NCBI RefSeq assembly: GCF_027587195.1
Contig: NZ_JAPDDP010000084.1
Coordinates: 1 to 32,615, forward strand
Direction: 5' to 3'
Length of the DNA: 32,615 nucleotides
DNA from: Solirubrobacter phytolaccae
GTDB taxonomy: Bacteria > Actinomycetota > Thermoleophilia > Solirubrobacterales > Solirubrobacteraceae
The notes below the pieces were generated by a model. It searched no databases and was not told the DNA's origin. It was given only the letters and a program-made list of their open reading frames with translations. This document shows, in pieces, positions 19,926-28,543 of the stretch. The position numbers were made by a program, and so were the translations under genes. Each line of letters starts with the position of its first letter. Position 1 is the first letter of the stretch.

Positions 19926-22142
19926 GTGCGCCTCACCACGCTCGTCGCTGCCCTCACGCTCCTGCTCGCCTCGCCCGCCGCCGCGCAGGTCACCGGCGTC
20001 ACCGCCGACTCGAGCACGCCGTCGGCCGCGACCGGCGCGCGGACCGTCTACCGGATCGGCCTCACCGTCAACGCGGCGCTGAGCGGGACCGACACCGTGC
20101 GGATCGCGTTGCCGGGCGACGCGGGCGCCGGCGCGTGGCAGACCGGCACGCTGCGCGACGAGACGCGCGGCGTGGACGTGGGCACGTGCGTCCAGCCGAA
20201 CGCCCAGCTCGTCTCGACGTGCGGCCTCTTCAGCAGCCAGTCGGTCGACGCCGGCGATCGGCTGACCGCGACCCTGCGCGGGATCACCAACCCGGCGACG
20301 CCGGGCAACCGCAGCGTCGCGGTGAGCACGACGAACGAGCCCCAGCTGGTCAACTCCAGCGTGTTCAACACGGTCGCCGGCGGGTCGGTGTCCCAGCCGT
20401 CGCTGGCGATCTCCGACCCGTCCGCGGCGGCCGGCGCGGTCACCCGCTACGTCGTCGGCTTCACGGTCACGGGCGGGCTCTCCGGCGAGGCCAACAGCCG
20501 CATCGCGGTCACGCTCCCGCCGGGCACCGGCACGGACGACTGGCAGACCGGGACGATCCGCGACGTCACCCGCAACGTGGACGTCGGCAGCTGCGCGCGT
20601 CCCGCCGGCGGCGTGTCCGACTGCGGGTTCTTCTCCTCCGGGTTCGTGAACGCGGGCGACCAGCTCGAGCTGACCCTGCGCGGCCTGACGAACGGGACGG
20701 CGGGCGGGAAGACCGTCGCCGTGAGCACCACGACCGACCTGCCGACCGTGACCTCGACCGCGGCGACGGTCCTCCCGGGCGGCACCGTGACGGCGCCGAC
20801 CGTGAGCATCGCGGACCCGTCGCCGGCGGCCGGCGCGCTCACCCGCCACGTCGTCCGCTTCAGCGTCTCCGCGACGGGCGGCCTGTCCGGCGAGGCCGGA
20901 AGCCGGATCGCCGTCACGCTCCCGGCCGGCACGGGCACCGCCGGCTGGCAGACCGGCACCATCCGCGACCTGACCCGCAACCTCGACGTCGGCAGCTGCG
21001 CCATCCCGATCGACGGCGTCTCGCGCTGCGGCTTCTTCTCGACCGGGTTCGTCGCGCCGGGCGACGAGGTCGAGGTCATCCTGCGCGGCCTGACGAACCC
21101 CGCCGCGGGCGCGAAGACCGTCTCGGTCGCTACCACGAGCGACCTGCCGGCGGTCGCTTCCACCCCATTCACCGTGGTCGCCGGCGGCGCGTTGACCGGC
21201 GTGTCCGTGCGCTTCGGCCTGCCCTCGCAGGTGCAGCTCACGACGTCTCCCACCGGCGGGCTGGCGGGCGAGATCGGGAGCCGGATTCGCCTCACGTTCC
21301 CGGCGGGCACGGGCTTCGCGGGCTACGCGAACGGGACCGTGCGCGACCTCACGCGCGGCGTGGACGTCGGCACGTGCGGCTTCCCGGCCGCCCTCACCGT
21401 GAGCTGCGGGCTCTTCTCGTCGGCGTTCGTGAACGGCGGCGACGTGCTGCGCGTCAGCTTCCCCCTGCTCGCCGCTCCGGCGCTGCCCGGCCCGCTGACC
21501 GCGAGCACGACTTCGGATCTCCCCGAGGTCGGGTCCGGCGACACCGTGGTGGAGCCGACCCCGACGCCGACCGTGACCGCGACGCCGACGGCCGAGCCGA
21601 CGACCGTCCCGACCCCGGTCGCCACGTTCGTCCCCACCCCCGCGCCGACGCCCACGGCGACCCCGAACGCGGAGCCGACCGAGGGCACGGTGAAGGTCAA
21701 GCGCCCCGGCTCGAGCGCCTACGTGGAGCTCGACGCCAAGCAGGGCATCCCGCTCGGCTCGACCGTCGACACCAAGCGCGGCGCCGTGAAGCTCCGCGAC
21801 GCGACCGGCGGCGAGGCCGAGTTCTCGCAGGGCATCTTCAAGCTCAGCCGGGCGGGCGGCGTCACCGTGCTCACGCTCACTGAGCCGCTCGCCCCGTGCA
21901 AGAAGGCGTCGGCCGCCAAGAAGAAGGCGAAGTCCCGCAAGCTCTGGGGCGACGGCAAGGGCGCCTTCCGCACCCAGGGCAAGTACAGCGCCGCGACCGT
22001 GCGCGGCACCAAGTGGCTCGTGCAGGACGACTGCGCCGGCACGCTCACGAAGGTCACGCAGGGCACGGTCACCGTCCGTGACCGTGCCAAGACCGTCGTG
22101 GTGCGCGCCGGGAAGAGCTACCGCGCTAAGCCCCGGCGCTGA
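19926..22142 (+). CDS. Secreted protein with four tandem repeats and a FecR-like C-terminus
   Basis: 738 residues from a GTG. MRLTTLVAALTLLLASPAAAQ is a Sec signal peptide (cleavage after AAA). Four tandem units of about 120-130 residues follow, each with a core like SRIAVTLPPGTGTDDWQTGT, then IRDVTRNVDVGSC, then CGFFSSGF, giving a conserved Cys pair in every unit (for example VGSC...DCGFF). After a Pro/Thr linker (about 538-585) comes a FecR-like domain: VKVKRPGSSAYVELDAKQGI, LGSTVDTKRGAVKLRDATGG and VRGTKWLVQDDCAGTLTKV. It also has its own Cys pair (PCKK; DDCAG) and a Lys-rich insert. FecR usually senses signals for a sigma factor, but here it seems to be a standalone exported domain. A wall-associated or structural role is likely. 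Confidence 0.85.
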   Translation: MRLTTLVAALTLLLASPAAAQVTGVTADSSTPSAATGARTVYRIGLTVNAALSGTDTVRIALPGDAGAGAWQTGTLRDETRGVDVGTCVQPNAQLVSTCGLFSSQSVDAGDRLTATLRGITNPATPGNRSVAVSTTNEPQLVNSSVFNTVAGGSVSQPSLAISDPSAAAGAVTRYVVGFTVTGGLSGEANSRIAVTLPPGTGTDDWQTGTIRDVTRNVDVGSCARPAGGVSDCGFFSSGFVNAGDQLELTLRGLTNGTAGGKTVAVSTTTDLPTVTSTAATVLPGGTVTAPTVSIADPSPAAGALTRHVVRFSVSATGGLSGEAGSRIAVTLPAGTGTAGWQTGTIRDLTRNLDVGSCAIPIDGVSRCGFFSTGFVAPGDEVEVILRGLTNPAAGAKTVSVATTSDLPAVASTPFTVVAGGALTGVSVRFGLPSQVQLTTSPTGGLAGEIGSRIRLTFPAGTGFAGYANGTVRDLTRGVDVGTCGFPAALTVSCGLFSSAFVNGGDVLRVSFPLLAAPALPGPLTASTTSDLPEVGSGDTVVEPTPTPTVTATPTAEPTTVPTPVATFVPTPAPTPTATPNAEPTEGTVKVKRPGSSAYVELDAKQGIPLGSTVDTKRGAVKLRDATGGEAEFSQGIFKLSRAGGVTVLTLTEPLAPCKKASAAKKKAKSRKLWGDGKGAFRTQGKYSAATVRGTKWLVQDDCAGTLTKVTQGTVTVRDRAKTVVVRAGKSYRAKPRR

Positions 22143-22884
22143 GCCGGTACTTGCGCACGGCCAGCGGCGCGAACAGCGCGATCAGCACCATGCACCAGAC
22201 GACGCTCAGCCACAGGCTGTTGCCCATCTCGCCGCCGAGCCACAGGCTGCGCAGCGCGTCGACCATCGTCGAGACCGGATTGACATCGGCCACCTGGCGC
22301 AGGCCCGCCGGCATCGACTCGACCGGCACGAACGCGGAGCTGATGAACGTGATCGGGAAGATCAGGATGAAGCCGACGCCGTTCGCCGCCTCGGGCGAAG
22401 AGACGCTCATCCCGATCACGGCGAAGATCCAGCTGAACGCGTAGCCGAACAGCAGCAGCAGCGCGACGCCGGCGAGGATCTCCGGCACGTTGGCGTCGAA
22501 GCGGAACCCGATCACGAAGCCCGTGACGAGCAGGATCACCATCGACAGCAAATTCGTCGCGACGTCCGCGAGCGTGCGGCCCGCGAGCACCGAGGCGCGC
22601 GCGGTCGGCAGCGAGCGGAAGCGATCGATCAGGCCCTTGGTCATGTCCTCGGCGAGGCCGAGCGCGGTCGCGAACCCGCCGAACGCGATCTGCTGGACGA
22701 TCATGCCCGGGATCAGGAAGTCGATGTAGTCGCCGTAGCCGGGCGTCTCGATCGCGCCGCCGAAGACGAACGCGAACAGCAGCACGAACATGATCGGCTG
22801 CACCGTGAAGGCGAGCAGCATGTCCGGGTTGCGCGGGAGCCGCACCAGGGCGCGCTCCGCGAGCGTCAACGTGTCGCTGATCAT
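22126..22884 (-). CDS. ABC-2 type transporter permease (DrrB-like)
   Basis: 252 residues, the normal length for DrrB-type permeases. The N-terminal amphipathic region MISDTLTLAERALVRLPRNP precedes six predicted TM helices, including MLLAFTVQPIMFVLLFAFVF, LLSMVILLVTGFVIGFRF and ILAGVALLLLFGYAFSWIFA, and the family-typical FISSAFVPVESMPAGLRQVADVNPVS loop. It would export a drug or lipid with the ATPase encoded just upstream (ATGA overlap at 22881-22884). The stop lies 17 bases inside the 3' end of the convergent secreted-protein gene. Confidence 0.92.
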   Translation of the reverse strand: MISDTLTLAERALVRLPRNPDMLLAFTVQPIMFVLLFAFVFGGAIETPGYGDYIDFLIPGMIVQQIAFGGFATALGLAEDMTKGLIDRFRSLPTARASVLAGRTLADVATNLLSMVILLVTGFVIGFRFDANVPEILAGVALLLLFGYAFSWIFAVIGMSVSSPEAANGVGFILIFPITFISSAFVPVESMPAGLRQVADVNPVSTMVDALRSLWLGGEMGNSLWLSVVWCMVLIALFAPLAVRKYRLSAGA

Positions 22885-23873
22885 GCGACCACCAGCTCGA
22901 GCTCGGCCTCGACGGCGGCTTCTTCGTCGGCCGGCGCGTGGCCGGTCAGGGAGAGGAACACGTCGTCGAGCGTCGGCCGGCGCACCGCGATGTCGTCCGC
23001 GCCCACGCCCGCCTGGCTCAGCCGCCGCGCGGCCTCCATGATCGCGCCGGAGCGCTCCGCGACCTGCACGACGACGAGCTCGCCGTCCGCGTGGACCGGC
23101 TCCTCGCTCATGCTCTCGAGCGCGCTGATCGCCGCGAACGACGCGGCGCAGTGCGTCAGCGTCACCTCGAGCCGCATCCCGCCGACGCGCGACTTGAGCT
23201 CGTCCGCCGTGCCCTCGGCGATCACGTGGCCGTGGTCGACGACCGCGATCCGGTCCGCGAGCCGGTCGGCCTCCTCGAGGTACTGGGTCGTCAGCAGCAC
23301 GGTCGTGCCGTCGCCGACGAGCTCCTCGATCGCCTCCCACAGGTCGATCCGCGAGCGCGGGTCCAGGCCCGTCGTCGGCTCGTCGAGGAACAGCACGGGC
23401 GGGCTCGCCACCAGCGCCGCGGCCAGGTCCAGCCGCCGCCGCATGCCGCCCGAGTAGGTCTTCGCCGGCCGCCCGCCGGCCTCGGTCAGCGAGAAGCGCT
23501 CGAGCAGCTCGACCGCGCGCCGCTTCGCGACGGCACGCTTGTTGCCGTACAGGCGCCCGACCATCGTCAGGTTCTCGATCCCGGTCAGGTTCTCGTCCAC
23601 GGCCGCGTACTGGCCGGCGAGCCCGATCCGCGAGCGCAGCTTCGCCGCGTCCTTGACCACGTCCAGCCCCGCGACGCGCGCCTCGCCGCCGTCGGGCGTC
23701 AGCAGCGTCGTGAGGACACGCACGGAGGTGGTCTTCCCGGCCCCGTTCGGGCCGAGCACGCCCAGCACGGTGCCGGGCGCCGCCGCCAGGTCCACACCGT
23801 CGAGCGCACGGACGTCCCCGAACGACTTGACGAGACCCTGGGCGCTGATCGCGAGTTCTTCGCTGAATGCCAT
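22881..23873 (-). CDS. ABC transporter ATP-binding protein (DrrA-like)
   Basis: 330 residues from the ATG at 23873; a longer reading from an upstream start (23915) would run into the operator region. Walker A GPNGAGKTT (41-49), Q loop around RIGLAGQYAAVDENLTGIEN, signature YSGGMRRRLDLA, Walker B VLFLDEPTTGLDP and the H loop LLTTQYLEEAD are all present. DrrA-type C-terminal extensions follow (LEVTLTHCAASFAAISALES; RRPTLDDVFLSLTGHAP). It powers the DrrB-like permease immediately downstream. Daunorubicin-resistance-type exporters expel drugs or lipids; the substrate here is unknown. It diverges from a WYL regulator across 120 bases containing repeated motifs. Confidence 0.94.
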   Translation of the reverse strand: MAFSEELAISAQGLVKSFGDVRALDGVDLAAAPGTVLGVLGPNGAGKTTSVRVLTTLLTPDGGEARVAGLDVVKDAAKLRSRIGLAGQYAAVDENLTGIENLTMVGRLYGNKRAVAKRRAVELLERFSLTEAGGRPAKTYSGGMRRRLDLAAALVASPPVLFLDEPTTGLDPRSRIDLWEAIEELVGDGTTVLLTTQYLEEADRLADRIAVVDHGHVIAEGTADELKSRVGGMRLEVTLTHCAASFAAISALESMSEEPVHADGELVVVQVAERSGAIMEAARRLSQAGVGADDIAVRRPTLDDVFLSLTGHAPADEEAAVEAELELVVA

Positions 23874-23905
23874 GAGCGCATCGTCTCGACCCTTTAGGCC
23901 AGGAT

Positions 23906-23974
23906 CTGTCCGCAACTGTGAAGACTCGTGCTAGCCGCACCCGGCGAGGTTGCGGCCCGTAACTGTCCGCAACT
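23906..23974. promoter_or_regulatory. Repeated CTGTCCGCAACT operator sites between the ABC exporter and WYL regulator
   Basis: CTGTCCGCAACT occurs perfectly twice (23906-23917 and 23963-23974), 57 bp apart. An inverted copy of the core, GTTGCGG (23949-23955), faces the second CCGCAAC (23967-23973), giving a dyad of 7-bp arms separated by 11 bases. All lie in the 120-base divergent gap, 33-102 bp from the start codons. The repeats are directly seen; assignment to the WYL regulator is inferred from position. Confidence 0.6.
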
Positions 23975-23993
23975 TCGGCCATCATGGGCGGCG

Positions 23994-24974
23994 ATGAGCG
24001 AGACCACGTCGAGCCGCCTGCTGACGCTGCTGTCGCTGCTCCAGGGTCGCCGCGACTGGCCCGGGCTGGAGCTGGCGGACCGGCTGGAGGTGTCGCCGCG
24101 CACGATCCGCCGCGACGTCGAGCGGCTCAGGACGCTCGGCTACCCGGTCGAGTCGATGACCGGCCCGGCCGGCGGCTACCAGCTGCGCGCCGGCACCGCG
24201 ATGCCGCCCCTGCTGCTCGACGACGACGAGGCGATCGCGATCGCGGTCTCGCTGCGCACCGCCGCGGGAAGCTCGGTCGCCGGCATCGAGGAGACCGCGG
24301 TGCGCGCGCTCGTCAAGCTCGAGCAGGTGCTCCCGACGCACCTGCGCCGGCGCGTGCAGGCGCTGCAGCGCGCGACCCAGACGCTGCAGGTGTACTCCAG
24401 CGGCCCGACCGTGGACCCGCAGTGCCTGACCGCGCTCGCCGCCGCGGTGCGGGACACCGAGCGCGTGCGCTTCAGCTACACCGCGCGCGACAAGGCGCCG
24501 TCCAAGCGTGAGGCCGAGCCGCACTCGCTCGTGAACGCGGGCCGGCGCTGGTACCTCGTCGCCTGGGACTGCGGCCGCTCGGACTGGCGCACGTTCCGCG
24601 TGGACCGGATCGAGAAGGTGCAGCCGATCGGCACGCGCTTCGTCCCGCGCACGCTCCCCGCGCCCGACGCCGCCGCCTACGTCCAGCAGAGCCTGCGCAA
24701 CTACCCGTCACGCTACGAGGCGCGCGTGACCGTGCACGCGAGCGAGGAAGCCCTGAAGGGCCGGCGCTGGCTCGGCGACGTCACGCCGATCGACGACACG
24801 CGCTGCGAGCTGCGCACCAACGACGACAACCTCGACTGGCTGGCGATGCGGATCGCGATGATCCCCGAGCCCTACGAGGTGCACGGCCCGCCCGAGCTGA
24901 TCGAGCGGATGCGCAAGATCGCGAGCGGGATCGGCCGCGCCGTCAGCGACGGCCCAGACGCACCAGGCGGGTGA
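23994..24974 (+). CDS. WYL-domain transcriptional regulator
   Basis: 326 residues from the ATG at 23994; an earlier in-frame ATG (23928) lies inside the operator region and is less likely. A DeoR-like winged helix covers about residues 5-60 (ELADRLEVSPRTIRRDVERL). The middle region carries DDEAIAIAVSLRTAAG. The WYL domain follows, with the hallmark Trp186-Tyr187-Leu188 in RRWYLVAWDCG, then WRTFRVDRIEKV. The C-terminal WCX-type region is WLAMRIAMIPEPYEVHGP. WYL proteins often repress or activate divergent transporters in response to a ligand. It faces the DrrAB-like exporter, so it is its likely regulator. Its 3' end overlaps the convergent RsbW-like gene by 32 bases. Confidence 0.93.
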   Translation: MSETTSSRLLTLLSLLQGRRDWPGLELADRLEVSPRTIRRDVERLRTLGYPVESMTGPAGGYQLRAGTAMPPLLLDDDEAIAIAVSLRTAAGSSVAGIEETAVRALVKLEQVLPTHLRRRVQALQRATQTLQVYSSGPTVDPQCLTALAAAVRDTERVRFSYTARDKAPSKREAEPHSLVNAGRRWYLVAWDCGRSDWRTFRVDRIEKVQPIGTRFVPRTLPAPDAAAYVQQSLRNYPSRYEARVTVHASEEALKGRRWLGDVTPIDDTRCELRTNDDNLDWLAMRIAMIPEPYEVHGPPELIERMRKIASGIGRAVSDGPDAPGG

Positions 24975-25416
24975 GCCGGCGGCGTGCGCGGCCCCTGAAC
25001 GCCCGGCGCGGCACCTGCCGTCCGTGCGGCCCGGCCGCGCCGAACAGCTCGAAGCGCGCCGTGATGCGGGTCCCGGTCGCGGCGTCCACCTGCACACCGT
25101 CCGACAGGTCGTCCATCAGCAGCACCCCGAGCCCGAGCCCGTCGCTCTCAGGGTGCGACGCGATGCCGATCCCGTCGTCGGAGACGACGACGTCGAGCGC
25201 TTCTTCCACGATCTCGGCGTGCACGCGGACGCGGCCCGGCGCTTCGCCCTCCGGGTACGCGTGCACGGCGCAGTTGGTGACGGCCTCCGAGACCATCAGC
25301 AGGACGGCATGGTGGTCCACCGCCACGTCCCGGAGCGCTTCGCTCACGGCCTTGCGCGCCGCGGGCGCGCTCTCCGGCACGGCGGGTAGGTCCAGGTCGA
25401 GCAGGGGTCGGGGCAT
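24943..25416 (-). CDS. RsbW/SpoIIAB-like ATP-binding regulatory protein
   Basis: About 157 residues (MPRPLLDLDLPAV, or one codon longer from the adjacent GTG at 25419). The HATPase_c_2 motifs are clear: N box VSEAVTNCAVHAYPEG, G1 VVVSDDGIGIAS, and G2 SDGLGLGVLLMDD. The fold matches anti-sigma-factor serine kinases and related regulators. A C-terminal basic tail, about residues 133-157 (RQVPRRAFRGRARRRLTRL), goes beyond the usual domain. No partner sigma factor or antagonist (RsbV) gene is adjacent, so its target is unknown. It lies 44 bases downstream of sufD on the same strand. Confidence 0.85.
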   Translation of the reverse strand: MPRPLLDLDLPAVPESAPAARKAVSEALRDVAVDHHAVLLMVSEAVTNCAVHAYPEGEAPGRVRVHAEIVEEALDVVVSDDGIGIASHPESDGLGLGVLLMDDLSDGVQVDAATGTRITARFELFGAAGPHGRQVPRRAFRGRARRRLTRLVRLGRR

Positions 25417-25459
25417 CACCCCAGCCTCTACCCGCCTGGGCCGCTTGTCACCAGTTCAC

Positions 25460-26728
25460 TCAGTCCAGCAGGACGGCCAGGCGCCGGTCCAGCGCGACCG
25501 TCATGGCCTCGCGGATCGGACCCGGCTCGAAGCGCTCGATCAGCTCGGCCATGAAGCCCTCGATCACGAGGCGCTTGGAATGGGCGTCGTCGAGGCCACG
25601 GGCGCGTAGGTAGAAGACCTGCTCCGGATCGATCTGGGCGATCGCCGCCGCGTGCGTGCAACGCACGTCGTTGGCGAGGATCTCCAGGCCCGGGATCGCG
25701 TCCGCGTGCGCCTTCTTGGAGAGCAGCAAGTTGCGGCACTCCTGGAACGCGTCCGTCTGCTGCGCACCCGGGTCGACCTTGATCATCCCGCGCCAGACCA
25801 CGCTCGAGCGGTCGGCGAGGATGCCGCGGAAGGCCAGGTCGGACGTGGTGTTGGCCGCGCCGTGCTCCTGCAGCGTGTGGAAGTCCACATGCTGGCGACC
25901 GTGCGGGGCGTACGCGCCCGTGACGCGGGCGTGCGAGCCCTCGCCCGCGAGCAGCGTCTCGGTGAACACCTTGCCGTTGGCCGAGCCGAAGCCGGCCGTG
26001 ACCCAGTCCAGGTGCCCGTCGCGCGCCACCTCGGCCCGCTGGGAGCCGAAGACCCACGTCTTCTCGTTCAGGTCCTGCGCGCCGACGAACCGCAGGCGGG
26101 CGTTCTGGCCCACGCGCAGCTCGACGACGGACGTCAGCAGCGTCTCGTTGTCGGTGGTGCCGGAGAGGTGCTGCTCCCAGACCTCGGCCTCCGCGCCCTC
26201 CTCGAGCACGATCAGCACGCGCCGATGCAGCGCGGTCTTCTCGGTGTCGGAGATCGCGGTCAGGACAATCGGCTGCTCGACGCGCACGCCGCGCGGGACG
26301 TACACGAACGCGCCGCCGGTCCAGCCCGCGTCGTTGAGCTCGGTGAACACGTCCTGCTGCGTGTCGACGACCTTGCCGAAGTGCTCGGCGACCAGGTCGC
26401 CGTGCGTCTCGCAGGCCAGCGTCAGCGGTAGCACCAGCAGATCATCCGGGGCGTCGCCGCCGTCGATCACGCGGCCGTCGACCTGCCCGAGGTGATGCGC
26501 ACCTTCGGGGGCCTCGAGCAGCGTCTCGACGCGGTCCACCGCGCTCGCGTCACCCTCGCCCGGCAGGGCAGCGGTGAACGAAGCAAGGTCGAGCTTGGAG
26601 ATGTCCGTGAACTCCCACCCGGCCTTGCCCTTGAAGCGGGGGACGTCGAGCGCGGCGGCTCGGCGCGCCGCTTCGCCGCGGCGCTCCTTGAGCCACTCGG
26701 GCTCGCGAATGGCGGCCAACTCAGCCAA
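25460..26728 (-). CDS. sufD: Fe-S cluster assembly protein SufD
   Basis: 422 residues. N-terminal helix ([20 protein letters not shown]), then the characteristic beta-helix core with [20 protein letters not shown], HEHxx-like segments ([20 protein letters not shown]), and the C-terminal signature [29 protein letters not shown] and [14 protein letters not shown]. SufD forms the SufBC2D scaffold with SufB and SufC to build iron-sulfur clusters. The start is TTG at 26726-26728, inside the 3' end of sufB (8-nt overlap), with GGAGGG five bases upstream. No sufC is present between this gene and the next. Confidence 0.96.
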   Translation of the reverse strand: MAELAAIREPEWLKERRGEAARRAAALDVPRFKGKAGWEFTDISKLDLASFTAALPGEGDASAVDRVETLLEAPEGAHHLGQVDGRVIDGGDAPDDLLVLPLTLACETHGDLVAEHFGKVVDTQQDVFTELNDAGWTGGAFVYVPRGVRVEQPIVLTAISDTEKTALHRRVLIVLEEGAEAEVWEQHLSGTTDNETLLTSVVELRVGQNARLRFVGAQDLNEKTWVFGSQRAEVARDGHLDWVTAGFGSANGKVFTETLLAGEGSHARVTGAYAPHGRQHVDFHTLQEHGAANTTSDLAFRGILADRSSVVWRGMIKVDPGAQQTDAFQECRNLLLSKKAHADAIPGLEILANDVRCTHAAAIAQIDPEQVFYLRARGLDDAHSKRLVIEGFMAELIERFEPGPIREAMTVALDRRLAVLLD

Positions 26729-28157
26729 TGGATCCCTCCATCTGGAGCTCGATGAGGCGGTTCATCTCCACCGCGTACTCCATCGGGAGCTCCTTGACGA
26801 TCGGCTCGATGAAGCCGTTCACGATCAACTTGCCCGCCTCTTCCTCGGAGATGCCGCGGGCCATCAGGTAGAAGAGCTGCTCCTCGCCGATCTTCGAGAC
26901 CGAGGCCTCGTGTCCGACGTCCACGTCGTCCTCGCCGATCCGGATCGTCGGGTACGTGTCCGAGCGCGAGTGCTCGTCGAGCAGCAGCGCGTCGCAGACG
27001 ACCTTGGACTTGGAGCCGTGGGCGCCCTTGGCGACCTCGAGCAGGCCGCGGTAGGAGCTGCGGCCGCCGTCCTTGGAGATCGACTTCGCGAAGATGTTGG
27101 ACGTCGTGTTCGGCGCCGCGTGGATGATCTTCGCGCCCGCGTCCTGGTGCTGGCCCTTGCCGGCGAAGGCGATGCTCAGCACCTCGCCGTGCGCGCGCTC
27201 GCCCGTGAGGTACACGGACGGATACTTCATGGTCAGCTTGGAGCCGAGGTTGCAGTCGACCCACTCCACCGTCGCGTCGGTCTCGGCGATCGCGCGCTTG
27301 GTGACGAGGTTGTAGACGTTCTGCGACCAGTTCTGGACGGTCGTGTAGCGGATGCGCGCGCCGGGCTTGGCGATCAGCTCGACGACGGCGGAGTGCAGCG
27401 AGTCCGAGCTCCACACCGGGGCGGTGCAGCCCTCGACGTAGTGCACGTAGGAGCCCTCGTCGGCGATGATCAGCGTGCGCTCGAACTGGCCCATGTTCTC
27501 GGTGTTGATCCGGAAGTAGGCCTGCAGCGGCATCTCGACGTGGACGCCCTTGGGCACGTAGACGAACGAGCCGCCCGACCACACGGCGCTGTTGAGCGCG
27601 GCGAGCTTGTTGTCGTTGGCCGGGATGATCGACGCGAAGTACTCGCGGACGATGTCCTCGTGCTCACGGAGCCCCGAGTCCATGTCCATGAAGATCACGC
27701 CCTGCTTCTCGAGATCCTCGCGCACCTGGTGGTACACGACCTCGGACTCGTACTGGGCGCCGACGCCGGACAGGAACTTGCGCTCGGCCTCGGGGATGCC
27801 CAGGCGGTCGAACGTGTTCTTGATGTCCTCGGGGACGTCGTCCCACGTGCGCGAGGACTTCTCGGACGCGCGAACGAAGTAGTGGATGTTGTCGTAGTCG
27901 ACCTCGGCCAGCATCGGCGAGCCCCAGGTGGGCTGCGGGCGCTCGAGGAAGTGCTCCAGCGCCTTCAGGCGGAAGTCCCGCATCCACTGCGGTTCGTTCT
28001 TGAACTCCGAGATCTGCTCGACGAGCCCCTTCGACAGGCCCTTGGGGGCCTTGAAGGCGTAGCCGGTCTCCGGGTCGTGGAAGCCGAACTTCGTCTCGTA
28101 ATCATCGTTGATGCCGGCCAGCGCCTGCTGCTCGGCGATCACCTCGGGAGTAGCCAT
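26721..28157 (-). CDS. sufB: Fe-S cluster assembly protein SufB
   Basis: 478 residues, normal SufB size. SufB features: [60 protein letters not shown], the NCNLGSK-like [20 protein letters not shown], and the C-terminal [20 protein letters not shown] with [13 protein letters not shown]. It is the cluster-scaffold subunit of the SUF system and pairs with SufD encoded immediately downstream. Only four bases separate its ATG from the stop of the upstream Rieske gene. The ATG is preceded by TCGACTGACCTG, with no strong ribosome-binding site, so coupling is likely. Confidence 0.97.
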   Translation of the reverse strand: MATPEVIAEQQALAGINDDYETKFGFHDPETGYAFKAPKGLSKGLVEQISEFKNEPQWMRDFRLKALEHFLERPQPTWGSPMLAEVDYDNIHYFVRASEKSSRTWDDVPEDIKNTFDRLGIPEAERKFLSGVGAQYESEVVYHQVREDLEKQGVIFMDMDSGLREHEDIVREYFASIIPANDNKLAALNSAVWSGGSFVYVPKGVHVEMPLQAYFRINTENMGQFERTLIIADEGSYVHYVEGCTAPVWSSDSLHSAVVELIAKPGARIRYTTVQNWSQNVYNLVTKRAIAETDATVEWVDCNLGSKLTMKYPSVYLTGERAHGEVLSIAFAGKGQHQDAGAKIIHAAPNTTSNIFAKSISKDGGRSSYRGLLEVAKGAHGSKSKVVCDALLLDEHSRSDTYPTIRIGEDDVDVGHEASVSKIGEEQLFYLMARGISEEEAGKLIVNGFIEPIVKELPMEYAVEMNRLIELQMEGSIG

Positions 28158-28161
28158 CAGG

Positions 28162-28479
28162 TCAGTCGACCTCCACTCGAATCACGCCGTCCTCGACGAC
28201 CACCGGAAAGGTGTCGACGGGAACGTACGCAGGCAGGTTCATGGGCTTCCCGGAACGCAGGTCGAACCGCGACCCGTGCCGGGGACATTCGATGCTGCAG
28301 TCCTCTTCGTCGAGCTCACCGTCGACCAGCTCGCCGTCGTCGTGCGAGCACCGATCTTCGATGGCGAAGATCTGGCCCTTGCAGTTGACGACGCCGATCT
28401 CGAGATCCTCGTACTCGACGAGACGCTTCGCCCCAGGGGGAAGCTCGTCCAGCGGGCAGATGTCGATAAGGGGGCTCAC
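28162..28479 (-). CDS. Rieske [2Fe-2S] ferredoxin of the suf cluster
   Basis: 105 residues. Both Rieske ligands sets are present: Cys44-x-His46 in RCSHDDGEL and Cys65-x2-His68 in [14 protein letters not shown]. There is no TM helix, so it is a soluble Rieske ferredoxin like those that occur in actinobacterial suf clusters. It leads the SUF genes here and ends four bases before sufB. It may donate electrons for cluster assembly or supply a regulatory Fe-S protein; its exact partner is not established. The start is a GTG at 28479 without a clear ribosome-binding site. Confidence 0.93.
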   Translation of the reverse strand: MSPLIDICPLDELPPGAKRLVEYEDLEIGVVNCKGQIFAIEDRCSHDDGELVDGELDEEDCSIECPRHGSRFDLRSGKPMNLPAYVPVDTFPVVVEDGVIRVEVD

Positions 28480-28499
28480 GAAAGAAAACCGATTCCGGA

Positions 28500-28514
28500 G
28501 GTAGGGATTCTACC
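28500..28514. promoter_or_regulatory. Inverted repeat in the suf/amidotransferase divergent promoter region
   Basis: GGTAG (28500-28504) and CTACC (28510-28514) form a 5-bp inverted repeat around GGATT in the 64-base gap between the Rieske gene and the divergent hydrolase gene. On the minus strand TAGAAT within it resembles a -10 element for the Rieske-suf transcript. It does not match the SufR CAAC...GTTG consensus. An operator overlapping the promoter is possible. Confidence 0.3.
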
Positions 28515-28543
28515 GACCGGCCCGTTGGGTACTTTGAGGCGCG

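Noticed and set aside
19475-21883. Roughly 800-codon plus-strand frame overlapping the SDR and the secreted repeat protein
   Set aside because: Arg/His/Pro-rich out-of-frame reading; the SDR and signal-peptide-bearing repeat protein in other frames carry the motifs.
26574-28388. Long plus-strand open frame opposite sufB/sufD
   Set aside because: SufB and SufD on the minus strand are unmistakable; the antisense frame is composition artefact.
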